From contig OZ239145.1 of the NCBI GenBank assembly GCA_965194535.1, positions 496,001-560,000 on the forward strand: DNA of 64,000 bases. Reading direction: 5' to 3'. How positions within the stretch are numbered: position 1 is the stretch's first letter; every line of letters starts with the position of its first letter. This DNA is from Verrucolacustris abundans (GTDB taxonomy: Bacteria; Verrucomicrobiota; Verrucomicrobiia; Methylacidiphilales; Verrucolacustridaceae). The position numbers and the translations under genes are program-made. Below are positions 1 through 8,639 of the stretch, one piece after another. The notes beneath the pieces were generated by a model. That model did no database searches. It had not been told where the DNA came from and worked only from the letters and a program-made list of their open reading frames with translations.

Positions 1-191
1 AAAGCCCCTGTGACAGTTTGGATCATGCCACGAGCCTACCTAATGTAGGAAGTCATGTGGGAATTGATGCGACACGAAAACTTGAAGGGGAGGGTTATCG
101 GAGGGGTTGGCCAGAGGAGTGCCGCACGACTGCGGAGGCATCTATGAAGGCCAAGGCTTTGTTGGAGACGGCAAGAAAGGGGGTCCGATGA
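1..191 (+). CDS. ubiD: UbiD-family decarboxylase, C-terminal end (partial)
   Basis: The frame beginning with the codon at position 3 is open from the window edge to the TGA at 189-191. It encodes about 62 residues that match the end of UbiD-family prFMN-dependent decarboxylases. The recognisable part is the LDHATSLPNVGS stretch followed by GIDATRK and an acidic tail with a Trp-Pro-Glu, which corresponds to the family's conserved LDH(A/S)xPxxxGSKxGIDATxK region. The catalytic part lies upstream of the window. The stop overlaps the ubiX start (ATGA, 188-191), so the two genes are translationally coupled. This fits the known dependence of UbiD enzymes on prenylated FMN made by UbiX. The substrate is not determined: 4-hydroxybenzoate, or an analogous menaquinone-pathway acid, are both possible. 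Confidence 0.85.
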   Translation, partial: SPCDSLDHATSLPNVGSHVGIDATRKLEGEGYRRGWPEECRTTAEASMKAKALLETARKGVR

Positions 192-763
192 AACTCGTGA
201 TTGCTGTAACCGGAGCAAGTGGATCGATTTACGCCCAACGGTTGCTGGATGAGATTGCAAAAGCATCTGAGGTTCAAGAGTGTCATGTGGTTTTCAGTGA
301 GCACGCGCAGGAGGTTGCGGCTTTGGAATTAGGCTCGAAGGGTTACCGAGTTCCGGAGGGGATGAAGGTTCACGGGGACAAAACGATGCAGGTTCCTTTT
401 GCTAGTGGGTCGGCCAAATTTTCTGCAATGGCGATTGTGCCCTGCTCGATGGGCGCTCTGGGGCGGATTGCGCACGGATACAGCGATGGAACAATTGCGA
501 GGACGGCGGATGTTTTTTTGAAGGAGAAAAGGAAGTTGATTTTGGTGCCTCGGGAAACCCCATGGAATCTGGTGCAGGCACGAAATGTGGTGACCCTTTT
601 GGAGGCAGGCGCGGTGATGTTGCCTGCGATTCCATCTTTTTATGGAAGACCAAAAACAGTGGAGGAGGTTGCGGACACGGTTGTAGCGAGGGTGCTCGAC
701 CATTTGGGTTTATCCAATGAGCTGGTGAAGAGATGGAAAAGTGAAGGGGGCGAAAAAGAGTAA
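188..763 (+). CDS. ubiX: Flavin prenyltransferase UbiX
   Basis: A 191-residue protein of normal UbiX length. It opens with a flavin-binding Rossmann-like strand and TGASGSIYA loop, and carries the family-typical VPCSMGALGRIAHG segment and PRETPW motif. It attaches a dimethylallyl group to FMN, producing the prFMN cofactor for UbiD enzymes, and acts in the cytosol as a dodecamer in characterised homologues. I chose the ATG at 188 because it has an upstream GGGGG run, overlaps the ubiD stop by 4 bp and gives the canonical N-terminus. A longer in-frame start at 107 would overlap ubiD and add a non-conserved leader. Together with the ubiD end it forms a decarboxylase-plus-cofactor pair for quinone synthesis or a related aromatic-acid decarboxylation. 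Confidence 0.93.
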   Translation: MKLVIAVTGASGSIYAQRLLDEIAKASEVQECHVVFSEHAQEVAALELGSKGYRVPEGMKVHGDKTMQVPFASGSAKFSAMAIVPCSMGALGRIAHGYSDGTIARTADVFLKEKRKLILVPRETPWNLVQARNVVTLLEAGAVMLPAIPSFYGRPKTVEEVADTVVARVLDHLGLSNELVKRWKSEGGEKE

Positions 764-806
764 CCTTGGGATTGGAACTCCTGCGGGAGAGGGATAGGGT
801 TCGACG

Positions 807-2087
807 ATGGCTTATGCAATTGTGGAAAAGGTGGCCGGAGTTCCTGTGGTTTTAAGGACACGGGACGAGGCTCCTGGGGTTGCGGTGGGGCTTTTTTACT
901 CGGCGGGTTCCCGATGGGAAAATTCGAACGAACACGGGGCGGCTCATTTTGTGGAACACCTTCTTTTCAAAGGAACCAAAAAGCGCTCCTGTAAGGAGTT
1001 GAGTCGTGAGGTGGAGGGGCGTGGTGGGGATCTGAACGCTTTTACGGGGGAAGAAACGCTTTGTCTGCACGGCAGAGTTCCGGCGGGTCACGGATCTCGA
1101 CTGGTCTCGCTGTTGGCTGAGATGGCGTTAGAATCAACATTTCCTGCGGATGAAGTCGAGCGGGAGCGGGGGGTGATTACCGAGGAGATACGGATGATGG
1201 AGGATCAACCCTCGATGGTGGCCGGGGAGGCTCTGAATGCATTACTGTGGCCGAATCAAGCGGTAGGGCGACCGATTGCAGGATCGATTGCTACCGTAGG
1301 TGGTATCTCGAGGGCTGGTTTGATGGGTTACTGGCAGAGGCGGATTCAGAAAGTCCAACCGATCCTTGTAGTTGCGGGTGGGATTGGAGCCAAGGAGGTG
1401 ATGGAGACAGCTAAAAAAGCATTAGGCAAATCGGGTCGTGAATGTGGGATCAAACCAACTCCTGCTGTGAGAGTGAAAGGCAAAAGTCTTCGGGTGGTGG
1501 CGGTGGCAAAGCCTGTGCAGCAAGTGAATGTAGCTTTGGGAATGTATGCGGTGGGAAGGATGGACCCGAAGCGTCACGCATTGAGAATGTTAAGTGTGAT
1601 TTTGGGAGAGGCGATGAGCTCGCGACTTTTTCAGCGTCTTCGGGAGGAGCAAGGTTTAGTATATTCCGTGTCGAGTGGCGTTCATCTTCAAAGAGATGAC
1701 GGGGTGTTTTATATTTCTGCAGGTTTGGAGCCAGGCAATCTCGGCAAAGCGCTGGCATTGATTGCGGAGGAGTTGCGCTCTTTGGCGACGCGAGGTCCGG
1801 GAGCGGCAGAGTTAAAGAGAGCCAAGGATTATGTGACGGGTCAATTTGCCTTGGGTTTAGAGGGAACGAGCCAGCAGATGTTCTGGATGGGAGATGCGAT
1901 GTTGACCCGAGGACGGGTGGTCGAGCCTAAAGAGGCGATTGAGCGTTTAGCAAAAGTGAACGCAGCCGCGGTCCGAGATGTGGCACGGGAAATTTATCAA
2001 CCGGGGCGTCTATGCGTTTCCGCAGCAGGACCCGAGATGAGCGAAGCGAGGCTACAGGCGGCAGCCCTCCCTTTAGCAAAAGGATGA
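807..2087 (+). CDS. M16-family zinc metallopeptidase (processing-peptidase-like)
   Basis: A 426-residue single-chain peptidase of the M16B type (mitochondrial processing peptidase beta/PqqL-like). The inverted zinc motif HFVEH is at residues 47-51, with the general base Glu50. A third ligand candidate, Glu127, sits in ERGVITEEI exactly 76 residues further on, the usual spacing. The C-terminal inactive half contains the R-Y/GL-like SRLFQRLREEQGLVYSV segment. No signal peptide is evident, so it is probably cytoplasmic, degrading or processing peptides. The substrate is unknown. Its stop overlaps the next start (ATGA at 2084-2087), so it is coupled to the deaminase gene. Confidence 0.9.
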   Translation: MAYAIVEKVAGVPVVLRTRDEAPGVAVGLFYSAGSRWENSNEHGAAHFVEHLLFKGTKKRSCKELSREVEGRGGDLNAFTGEETLCLHGRVPAGHGSRLVSLLAEMALESTFPADEVERERGVITEEIRMMEDQPSMVAGEALNALLWPNQAVGRPIAGSIATVGGISRAGLMGYWQRRIQKVQPILVVAGGIGAKEVMETAKKALGKSGRECGIKPTPAVRVKGKSLRVVAVAKPVQQVNVALGMYAVGRMDPKRHALRMLSVILGEAMSSRLFQRLREEQGLVYSVSSGVHLQRDDGVFYISAGLEPGNLGKALALIAEELRSLATRGPGAAELKRAKDYVTGQFALGLEGTSQQMFWMGDAMLTRGRVVEPKEAIERLAKVNAAAVRDVAREIYQPGRLCVSAAGPEMSEARLQAAALPLAKG

Positions 2088-3100
2088 AGAGTCTCGAACG
2101 TCTTGCAGGGGCGTTGCCCAAAGCAGAGCTTCATGTCCATCTGGAGGGCACGCTTGAGCCTGAGATGGTTTTCTTTCTGGCAAAAAAACACGGTGTAAAA
2201 CTTAGATTTCCGAATGCTTCGGCTTTGCGTAAGGCGTATCAATTTCAAGACCTTCAATCTTTCTTGGATCTATATTACGAGGGAGCCGGGGTACTTAGGG
2301 ATCGGGAAGATTTCCATCAACTAACTTTGGCTTATGTGGATCGGGTTTCGCGTGATGGGGTTTGGCATGTGGAACCGTTTTTCGATCCTCAAACGCATAC
2401 GGCAAGGGGAGTAGCTATGCGGGAAGTGGTAGAGGGGGTGTTGAGCGGATTACGAGAGGGAGAAAAAAAACATGGGATCACGTGGAGATTGATTCCCTGT
2501 TTTCTTCGTCACCTAAGTGAGGAGGATGCACGGCAAACATGGAAAGAGTTGATTCCTTTTCGTGAGCATTTTTCAGCAATCGGTTTGGATTCGTCCGAAA
2601 AGGGGAATCCGCCCTCAAAGTTTGCAAAAGTCTTTGAAGAGGTTCGCGCGTCTGGGCTTCTGGCCGTGGCCCATGCCGGGGAGGAGGGGCCTGCTTCTTC
2701 GATTCGAGAGGCCTTGGAGGAGCTTCAAGTCGTTCGGGTGGATCACGGGGTACGGTGTGTGGAGGATCCGGAATTGGTTCTGGAGCTGGCCAAGAAGAGG
2801 GTCCCTCTTACCACGTGCCCCTTGTCTAATGTTCGGCTTTGTGTTTATAAAAAACTATCGGACCATCCTTTGAAAAAACTTTTGGATGCAGGGGTAAGTG
2901 TTACTGCCAACTCGGATGATCCTCCTTATTTTGGTGGTTATCTTCTGGATAATTGGTTGGGGTGTTTGCGGGAGTTAGCCTTGGAGAAAAAGCATCTGAT
3001 TCAACTTGCGAGGAACTCCTTTGAGGGGAGCTTTCTACCTGAAAAAGAGAAAGAGACGTGGTTTGAGAGGATTGAGCGGATTGAGGCTACGGCGGCGTAA
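2084..3100 (+). CDS. Adenosine/adenine deaminase family protein
   Basis: A 338-residue metal-dependent deaminase of the ADD/AMP-deaminase family. Seen in order: the N-terminal metal motif ELHVHLEG, the HAGEEGP helix-capping His/Glu motif, RVDHGVRC, TCPLSNVRLC and the metal-ligand/base motif NSDDPPYFGGY. The SNVRLC and FGGY signatures are, from family knowledge, more like bacterial/fungal adenine deaminases (Aah1 type) than adenosine deaminase proper. Members of the same family also deaminate aminodeoxyfutalosine in menaquinone synthesis, and the ubiD-ubiX pair just upstream makes that alternative worth considering. The ATG at 2084 overlaps the peptidase stop. The longer frame from 2012 lies wholly inside the peptidase gene and was not used. 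Confidence 0.85.
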   Translation: MKSLERLAGALPKAELHVHLEGTLEPEMVFFLAKKHGVKLRFPNASALRKAYQFQDLQSFLDLYYEGAGVLRDREDFHQLTLAYVDRVSRDGVWHVEPFFDPQTHTARGVAMREVVEGVLSGLREGEKKHGITWRLIPCFLRHLSEEDARQTWKELIPFREHFSAIGLDSSEKGNPPSKFAKVFEEVRASGLLAVAHAGEEGPASSIREALEELQVVRVDHGVRCVEDPELVLELAKKRVPLTTCPLSNVRLCVYKKLSDHPLKKLLDAGVSVTANSDDPPYFGGYLLDNWLGCLRELALEKKHLIQLARNSFEGSFLPEKEKETWFERIERIEATAA

Positions 3101-3109
3101 GGAGGTGCC

Positions 3110-4252
3110 ATGAATCCAACGGCTGCAGTTGTGAGAGGGGATTATGGGCCTGGGGTCGTCTATTTGGGGTATCAACCCGATCAGATTCTCTCGGGGGGGG
3201 TGATGGAGATTGGAAAGCTTGAGCAGGAGGTCGAGAGGCAAAGGCAAAAAAATATTTCGTGGGATCAGCCGCATCCTCCTGGGGCTGCGATTGGGGGGTT
3301 TGATTTTGATGGGAATTGGCACTTTTCGTTTTTCTCCAAACTTGAGGCACGCCCGTTAAGTGATCTCTGGCCTGATGGGGAGGGGAGGTTTCAGGCATCG
3401 GAGGAGAGTTGGAGTTGTCGGACGGGTCCAATGGAGTACACCGACATGGTTCGACAGGCGCAGGAGGAGATTCGAAAAGGAGAGATTTATCAGGTCAACC
3501 TAGCGCGATTCCTACATCGGGATGTGGAGGGTCTGGTTCCTTGGGAATTTTTTCGATGGTTATGGCGGACGGGGGAGGCACCACGCAGTTTTTTTTATCA
3601 AATGGGCGAGAAGGCGTTGGCAGGAGCGTCGATGGAGCTTTTTTTAGGGGTTGAGGGAGAGAGAGTGATCACGCAGCCGATCAAGGGAACGAGGCCTCGT
3701 GGTTTCAGTCGGGAAGTGGACGAAAGAGCGGCATTGGAGTTGGGAACGGATCCCAAGGAGGTGGCGGAGTTGGTGATGATCACAGATCTACTGCGGAATG
3801 ATTTAGGTGCTATTTGTAAGTTTGGATCTGTGGAAGTACGGGATTTGGTGCGAAGCCGTAGCTACTCCCACGTGCATCATTTGTATTCGACGATTCAGGG
3901 TGTGTTGAGACCGGGACTCGGGTTGGTGGAGTCGGTACGTGAATGTTTGCCTGGGGGTTCGGTGACTGGAGCGCCCAAACGAAAAGCGGTGGAGATCTTG
4001 CGTAAGTTGGAGGCTGAGCCTCGTGGATTTTATACGGGTGCTGTGGGTTACTTTGGGTATGACGGAACGGCTCGTTTTGCGGTGGGAATCCGTATGGCGG
4101 AGATTGAGGGGCATCGGGTTCGGTGTGGGGTGGGAAGCGGAATTACAATTGGATCGGATCCGTTGGCGGAATATGAGGAGACGAGGGCGAAAGCTCGGGT
4201 CATGGTCGAGGCGATGGCGGCGTATCAGTCGGCGCAACCGGTGCGGGCATGA
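3110..4252 (+). CDS. pabB: Aminodeoxychorismate synthase component I (PabB)
   Basis: A 380-residue chorismate-binding enzyme that makes 4-amino-4-deoxychorismate from chorismate and glutamine-derived ammonia, for folate synthesis. Conserved family motifs are GEIYQVNLAR, the PIKGTRPRG lysine loop, DLLRNDLG, GSVTGAPKRKAVEIL and the final GFYTGAVGYFGYDG region. The chain is shorter than E. coli PabB (about 450) because the N-terminal lobe is reduced. The start at 3110 has a GGAGG Shine-Dalgarno 9 bases after the preceding stop. No glutamine amidotransferase partner (PabA/TrpG) is in the window. The next gene, pabC, overlaps by 4 bp, which favours PabB over anthranilate synthase TrpE. Confidence 0.9.
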   Translation: MNPTAAVVRGDYGPGVVYLGYQPDQILSGGVMEIGKLEQEVERQRQKNISWDQPHPPGAAIGGFDFDGNWHFSFFSKLEARPLSDLWPDGEGRFQASEESWSCRTGPMEYTDMVRQAQEEIRKGEIYQVNLARFLHRDVEGLVPWEFFRWLWRTGEAPRSFFYQMGEKALAGASMELFLGVEGERVITQPIKGTRPRGFSREVDERAALELGTDPKEVAELVMITDLLRNDLGAICKFGSVEVRDLVRSRSYSHVHHLYSTIQGVLRPGLGLVESVRECLPGGSVTGAPKRKAVEILRKLEAEPRGFYTGAVGYFGYDGTARFAVGIRMAEIEGHRVRCGVGSGITIGSDPLAEYEETRAKARVMVEAMAAYQSAQPVRA

Positions 4253-4947
4253 GTCTTTTGGAAATTCCAATTACAGACGCCGGATTCCGGCACGGAGTCG
4301 GCGTATTTGAGACCGTCCGAGTGAAGGATGGCAAGGCGCGGTGGCGAGATTGGCATCTCGAATCGATCCGAGAGTCTGCTCAGGTGCTGGGCCTTAAGAT
4401 TTCGGAGAAGGAACTGGATAGGGTTCCTTTGGGATTCGGACTTTGGCGTTGGTTTGTGAGTGAGACCGGAACAAGGAGCTGGTGGAGTGAGGGGATCGAG
4501 TTGCCGCCGGCTGCCTATGACTTAGGACTTGCGACGATCGGGGTGTGGTCGGGCTCGTGGGAGGCGAGGCACAAGACGTTGAGTTATCTGAGTCGGATTC
4601 AGGGCCGAAGGGAAGCGAGCTCGAATGGGGAGGTGGTGATGTTGAATGAGAAGGGGGAGATCGCGTCGGCCTCGATGGCGAATCTTTTTTGGGTCAAGGA
4701 GGGGAAGTTAAAGACTCCGGCGCGGGAGTGTGGTTGTCGGGCGGGGACGGTGAGGAGGTGGATTTTGGAGCGGAGCGGTCAGAAAGTGGAGCAGGGAAGA
4801 TGGAAGAAGGAGGAGTTGGATGGAGCGGAAGAGATATTTGTGACGAATGCGCGGATCGGCATCAAACCGGTGGTTTCGTGGCACGGAAAGAAGCTGGCCC
4901 GCTCCGGGGTGGCTGAGGCGTTGGGTAAAGCGTTTTGGGCCGAGTAG
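4249..4947 (+). CDS. pabC: Aminodeoxychorismate lyase-like aminotransferase class IV
   Basis: A 232-residue fold-type IV PLP enzyme, somewhat shorter than E. coli PabC (about 270). The N-terminal RHGVGVFETVRV segment and the HKTLSYLSR region, containing the probable PLP lysine, are both present. They are followed by the SNGEVVMLNEKGEIASASMANLF substrate/cofactor region (described here in two parts) and a TNARIGIKPV C-terminal motif. It would release 4-aminobenzoate and pyruvate from aminodeoxychorismate. The start codon overlaps the pabB stop (ATGA, 4249-4252), so the two consecutive steps of p-aminobenzoate synthesis are translationally coupled. D-amino-acid or branched-chain aminotransferases share the fold, but the context favours PabC. 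Confidence 0.85.
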   Translation: MSLLEIPITDAGFRHGVGVFETVRVKDGKARWRDWHLESIRESAQVLGLKISEKELDRVPLGFGLWRWFVSETGTRSWWSEGIELPPAAYDLGLATIGVWSGSWEARHKTLSYLSRIQGRREASSNGEVVMLNEKGEIASASMANLFWVKEGKLKTPARECGCRAGTVRRWILERSGQKVEQGRWKKEELDGAEEIFVTNARIGIKPVVSWHGKKLARSGVAEALGKAFWAE

Positions 4948-4992
4948 GTCGGGATTGAGGCGGAGCGGGCGGTGGCGTAGGGTGTCGGGACG

Positions 4993-6696
4993 ATGCGCTG
5001 GACCCAGACCCTTCTAACAACGTTGCGTGAGGCTCCTGCCGAGGCGGAGATTGCGAGTCATCAACTCCTTCTGCGGGCGGGGCTAGCGAGGAAGCTGACT
5101 AGCGGTCTGTACACTTTTCTTCCGTTGGGATTGAGGGCGTTACGGAAGGTTGAAAAAATTGTGAGGGAAGAGATGGATCGGGCGGGCGGGTTGGAGATCT
5201 TAATGCCTGCACTACAGCCTCCTGAATTGTGGGAGAGAAGTGGAAGGATTGAGGCGGCGGCGGATGTTTTATTTCATGTGAAGGATCATCAGGATCGGCG
5301 CTGGATTCTGGGGCCGACGCATGAGGAGGTAGTGACGGCGTTGGTGGCTGGGGAGGTGCAAAGTTATCGGCAACTGCCGCGGACTTTGTATCAGATTCAG
5401 ACCAAGTATCGGGATGAGATACGGCCAAGGTTTGGGCTGATGCGAGCGCGAGAATTTATTATGAAGGATGCGTACAGCTTTGATGCGGACGAGGAGTCGG
5501 CGAAGAAAAGTTATGAGGCGATGACGCAGGCGTACCGAAAAATCTTTGAGAGGGTGGGATTAGGGGCGATGCAGGTGGAGGCTGATACAGGGGTAATGGG
5601 AGGAGCCAGTTCGCATGAGTTTTGTGTCGTGGCGGATATTGGAGAGGGAGAGTTAGTTACGGAGGAGGGTGGAAGTTACGCGGCCGCGATTGAGAAAGCA
5701 GTGGGGAGGCCTGTGGAAAGAAAAGGTGGGGAGGGTAAACTTGAAAAGTTCCCCACGCCTGGAATACGAACGATTGTAGATTTAGAGAAGAAGCATGGGG
5801 TAGTAGCTCAGGATCAGATAAAGACGCTCGTGTTTACAAACGGAAAAGAGACGGCGTTGGTGCTGGTTCGGGGAGATGATGAGGCCCAGGAGGCAAAGGT
5901 GCTGAAGGTGCTGGGCGCGGGTTTCCGTGTCGCTGCGGAGGCAGAGATCAAAACAGTGATGGGGGCATCTCCCGGAAGTTTGGGCGCAGTGGGCAGTACA
6001 TTGGATGGGAAAAAGCTACTGGTGGTGGCGGATTTGGCATTGAAAGGGCAGAAGGGAATGGCGACGGGGGCGAACGACAACGGTTTTCATTTCAAAGGAG
6101 TCGATGTGGAGAAGGATCTGAAGGTCGATCAGTGGGTGGATGTGAGAAAAGTTCGGGATGGGGATTTGTCTGTGGGTGGAAAGAGGTTGAAGGTGAGTCG
6201 AGGGATCGAGGTGGGCCATGCGTTTTTATTGGGAACAAAGTATAGTGAGGCTTTGGATGCAAAGTTTTTGGATCCGCAGGGAAAGCAGCAGGTTGCGGTG
6301 ATGGGTTGTTATGGGATTGGGGTGACGCGGACACTACAGGCGGTGATTGAGGTACATCAGGACAAGGATGGGATTCGTTGGCCAGCTTCGGTTGCGCCTT
6401 ACACCGTGATGCTGGTGACGCTGGATTTGGCGGACCCGGAAGTGAAGGCGGCGACCGAGGCGGTGATCGCTTCCTTGGACAAGGCTGGGATCGACTATTT
6501 GTGGGACGACCGGGACGAGCGACCAGGAGTGAAATTCAAGGACGCGGATCTGCTTGGATTTCCTTGGAGGGTGACGATCGGGGCGAAGTCGGTAGCGAAG
6601 GGGGGTGTGGAGGTGAAGTGTCGTCGCACGGGCACGATGGAGATGGTTACAGCTGCAGATTTAGGCGGCTGGATCAGAAACAAACTATCCGCGTAA
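4993..6696 (+). CDS. proS: Prolyl-tRNA synthetase (bacterial type)
   Basis: A 567-residue class II aminoacyl-tRNA synthetase, close to the 572 of E. coli ProS. Motif 2 is seen in RDEIRPRFGLMRAREFIMKD and motif 3 in the MGCYGIGVTRTLQAV region. Between them, roughly residues 225-400, lies the editing (INS/YbaK-like) domain that clears Ala-tRNA(Pro); LVRGDDEAQEAK and the MATGAND segment belong to it. The anticodon-binding domain follows to the C-terminus. It charges tRNA-Pro in the cytosol. The start at 4993 has only a weak GGGA ribosome site. A perfect palindrome just after the stop (6698-6725) separates it from convergent typA. Confidence 0.96.
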   Translation: MRWTQTLLTTLREAPAEAEIASHQLLLRAGLARKLTSGLYTFLPLGLRALRKVEKIVREEMDRAGGLEILMPALQPPELWERSGRIEAAADVLFHVKDHQDRRWILGPTHEEVVTALVAGEVQSYRQLPRTLYQIQTKYRDEIRPRFGLMRAREFIMKDAYSFDADEESAKKSYEAMTQAYRKIFERVGLGAMQVEADTGVMGGASSHEFCVVADIGEGELVTEEGGSYAAAIEKAVGRPVERKGGEGKLEKFPTPGIRTIVDLEKKHGVVAQDQIKTLVFTNGKETALVLVRGDDEAQEAKVLKVLGAGFRVAAEAEIKTVMGASPGSLGAVGSTLDGKKLLVVADLALKGQKGMATGANDNGFHFKGVDVEKDLKVDQWVDVRKVRDGDLSVGGKRLKVSRGIEVGHAFLLGTKYSEALDAKFLDPQGKQQVAVMGCYGIGVTRTLQAVIEVHQDKDGIRWPASVAPYTVMLVTLDLADPEVKAATEAVIASLDKAGIDYLWDDRDERPGVKFKDADLLGFPWRVTIGAKSVAKGGVEVKCRRTGTMEMVTAADLGGWIRNKLSA

Positions 6697-6697
6697 C

Positions 6698-6725
6698 CAT
6701 CCTACATTCCTAGGAATGTAGGATG
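6698..6725. terminator. Perfect 28-bp palindrome between proS and typA
   Basis: The two halves are perfectly complementary: CATCCTACATTCC, a TA centre, then GGAATGTAGGATG. It starts 2 bases after the proS stop and ends 5 bases before the typA stop on the other strand. A bidirectional terminator is the natural reading. No long U-tract follows on either side, so termination is inferred from position and symmetry. Confidence 0.6.
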
Positions 6726-6730
6726 ACGGT

Positions 6731-8554
6731 TTATTCCGAGCGTTTGCGCTTGGTGTGATCGAGAATCTTTTTGCGGAAGCGGAGTGTCTTTGGCGTGACC
6801 TCGAGATACTCGTCTTCTGACAGATATTCCAAGCCTCGCTCCAAGCTGTGCTTGAGAGGCGGTGTGAGTGTAATTCCTTTGCCATCCCCCTGAGATCGCA
6901 TGTTTGTCAGATTCTTGGCTTTGCAGGGGTTCACAACCATATCGGCAGGGCGTGTGTTTTCGCCGACAATCATGCCCGCATAAATATCTTCCTGAGGTCC
7001 GACGAAAAGGGTGCCCCGTTCCTGTAAGTTATCGAGGGAGTAGGCCATCGAAGTTCCTGCCTCCAGGGCAATGAGTACACCGTTGATTCTGCTAGGTATT
7101 TCGCCACGGAAAGCGCCGTATTCGCGGAAGAGGTGGGAAATAATGCCCATGCCTTTGGTCAAATTCTGGAGATCGGTTTCAAAGCCGATCAAACCGCGAG
7201 TCGGAATGGCGGCCACCAAGGAAGTGTTGTCGCCGTTGGGCTTCATATCCTCGATTTCGGCTTTTCGGCCTGCGAGATTGCCCATGATATCGCCCAAGGC
7301 GAAGGAAGGAATCTCCGCGTATAAAGTTTCGATTGGTTCCAGTACGGAGCCGTCGCTGGCTTTTTGAAAAATGACTTCTGGACGAGAAACAAGGACTTCG
7401 AATCCTTCCCGACGCATTTGTTCGAGAAGAATCGCAATCTGCATTTCTCCTCGGGCCCGAACTTCAAAGGAGCCTGCATTGGCCCCATCAGCAAATCGAA
7501 GACTTACGTTCGTGCGAATTTCTTTTTCAAGGCGCTCACGCAAGTGACGAGCGGTTAGAAATTTTCCTTCGCGACCCGCCAAGGGTGAGTCGTTCACTAG
7601 AAACTGCATGTGGATTGTGGGGGGATCGATCGCGACAAAGGGGAGGGGAGCGCGATCGGGTTTGTCAGCGACCGTAGTGCTGATTTCCGGGGAAGCTAGT
7701 CCAGCCAGTCCGATAATGTCTCCTGCGGATGCGCTTTCGATCTCAATGCGCTCCATTCCACGATGGGAAAAAAGTTTTGTGACTCGACCCGTCTCGGGTT
7801 TGCCCTCTGGGTTTAAACTGGCGACAGGGTCGCCCATCTTGATGCTTCCCGAAGCAATTCGACCAATCGAAATACGGCCAACGAAGTCGGAGTGATCCAG
7901 ATTCGCCACGAGTAGTGCGAAGGGAGCTTCTAAATCGGCCTGAGGAGGTGGGACAACCGAGAGAATTGTATCGAAAAGGGCGGTCATTCCTCCGGCTTTT
8001 ATTTCTGGGGTCACTTTGCCGTCCCACTTCATTGTGGCGTAGCCTTCTTTGGCGGAGGCGTAGACGGCGGGAAAATCTAACTGGGCGTCTGTGGCGTGGA
8101 GTTCAATAAAGAGATCGAAAACTTGATCGAGGACTTTTTTGGGATCCGCATTTTCACGATCGATTTTATTAAGGACGACGATTGGCTTGGCGCCGACCTC
8201 GAGAGCTTTCCGAAGAACAAACTTGGTTTGGGCTTGGGGGCCTTCGGCTGCATCAACCACGAGTAGAACTCCGTCAATCATGCGCAGGATACGTTCGACT
8301 TCTCCACCAAAGTCGGCATGGCCTGGAGTGTCGACGATATTGACGCGGATATCTTTATATTCGAAGGAAGCGTTCTTGGCTTTGATGGTGATGCCTCGTT
8401 CCCGCTCTAGGTCCATGGAGTCCATCATTCTCTCGGCCACGACCTGGTTGGAACGGAACGTGCCCGCTTGGCGTAGCAGCTGATCCACAAGTGTGGTTTT
8501 GCCGTGGTCTACGTGGGCGATAATCGCAATATTTCTGAGTTTGGGGTTCACCAT
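6731..8554 (-). CDS. typA: Ribosome-associated translational GTPase TypA/BipA
   Basis: A 607-residue translation-factor GTPase, the same length as E. coli BipA. The G1 P-loop AHVDHGKTT lies near residues 13-21, followed by RGITI (switch I), DTPGHADFGGEV (G3) and NKIDRENA (G4). EF-G-like domains 3 and 5 and the BipA-specific C-terminal domain follow, including RGLIGFETDL and LTPPLKHSLERGLEYL. It binds the 70S ribosome and supports 50S assembly and stress or low-temperature growth. It is transcribed opposite to proS with no neighbour in its own direction. The leader is short, with a TATTTT element 9 bases before the ATG and no clear Shine-Dalgarno. Confidence 0.97.
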   Translation of the reverse strand: MVNPKLRNIAIIAHVDHGKTTLVDQLLRQAGTFRSNQVVAERMMDSMDLERERGITIKAKNASFEYKDIRVNIVDTPGHADFGGEVERILRMIDGVLLVVDAAEGPQAQTKFVLRKALEVGAKPIVVLNKIDRENADPKKVLDQVFDLFIELHATDAQLDFPAVYASAKEGYATMKWDGKVTPEIKAGGMTALFDTILSVVPPPQADLEAPFALLVANLDHSDFVGRISIGRIASGSIKMGDPVASLNPEGKPETGRVTKLFSHRGMERIEIESASAGDIIGLAGLASPEISTTVADKPDRAPLPFVAIDPPTIHMQFLVNDSPLAGREGKFLTARHLRERLEKEIRTNVSLRFADGANAGSFEVRARGEMQIAILLEQMRREGFEVLVSRPEVIFQKASDGSVLEPIETLYAEIPSFALGDIMGNLAGRKAEIEDMKPNGDNTSLVAAIPTRGLIGFETDLQNLTKGMGIISHLFREYGAFRGEIPSRINGVLIALEAGTSMAYSLDNLQERGTLFVGPQEDIYAGMIVGENTRPADMVVNPCKAKNLTNMRSQGDGKGITLTPPLKHSLERGLEYLSEDEYLEVTPKTLRFRKKILDHTKRKRSE

Positions 8555-8639
8555 AAAAATTCCAAAATAGCAGGTTCGGTGGCGAGTGCGAGGATTGTTT
8601 AAGGTTGAGGACGGGGTCGGCTTCGGGCAGGGTAATGAT

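Noticed and set aside
1..160. Possible 6S-like regulatory RNA before ubiX
   Set aside because: CCCCTG and GACTGCGGAGGCATCT resemble 6S RNA, but the same DNA is an open frame matching the conserved end of UbiD, overlapping ubiX by 4 bp. The protein explanation is stronger.
107..187. Longer N-terminus for ubiX
   Set aside because: The extra 27 residues overlap the ubiD C-terminus in another frame and do not match UbiX; the ATG at 188 gives the family start.
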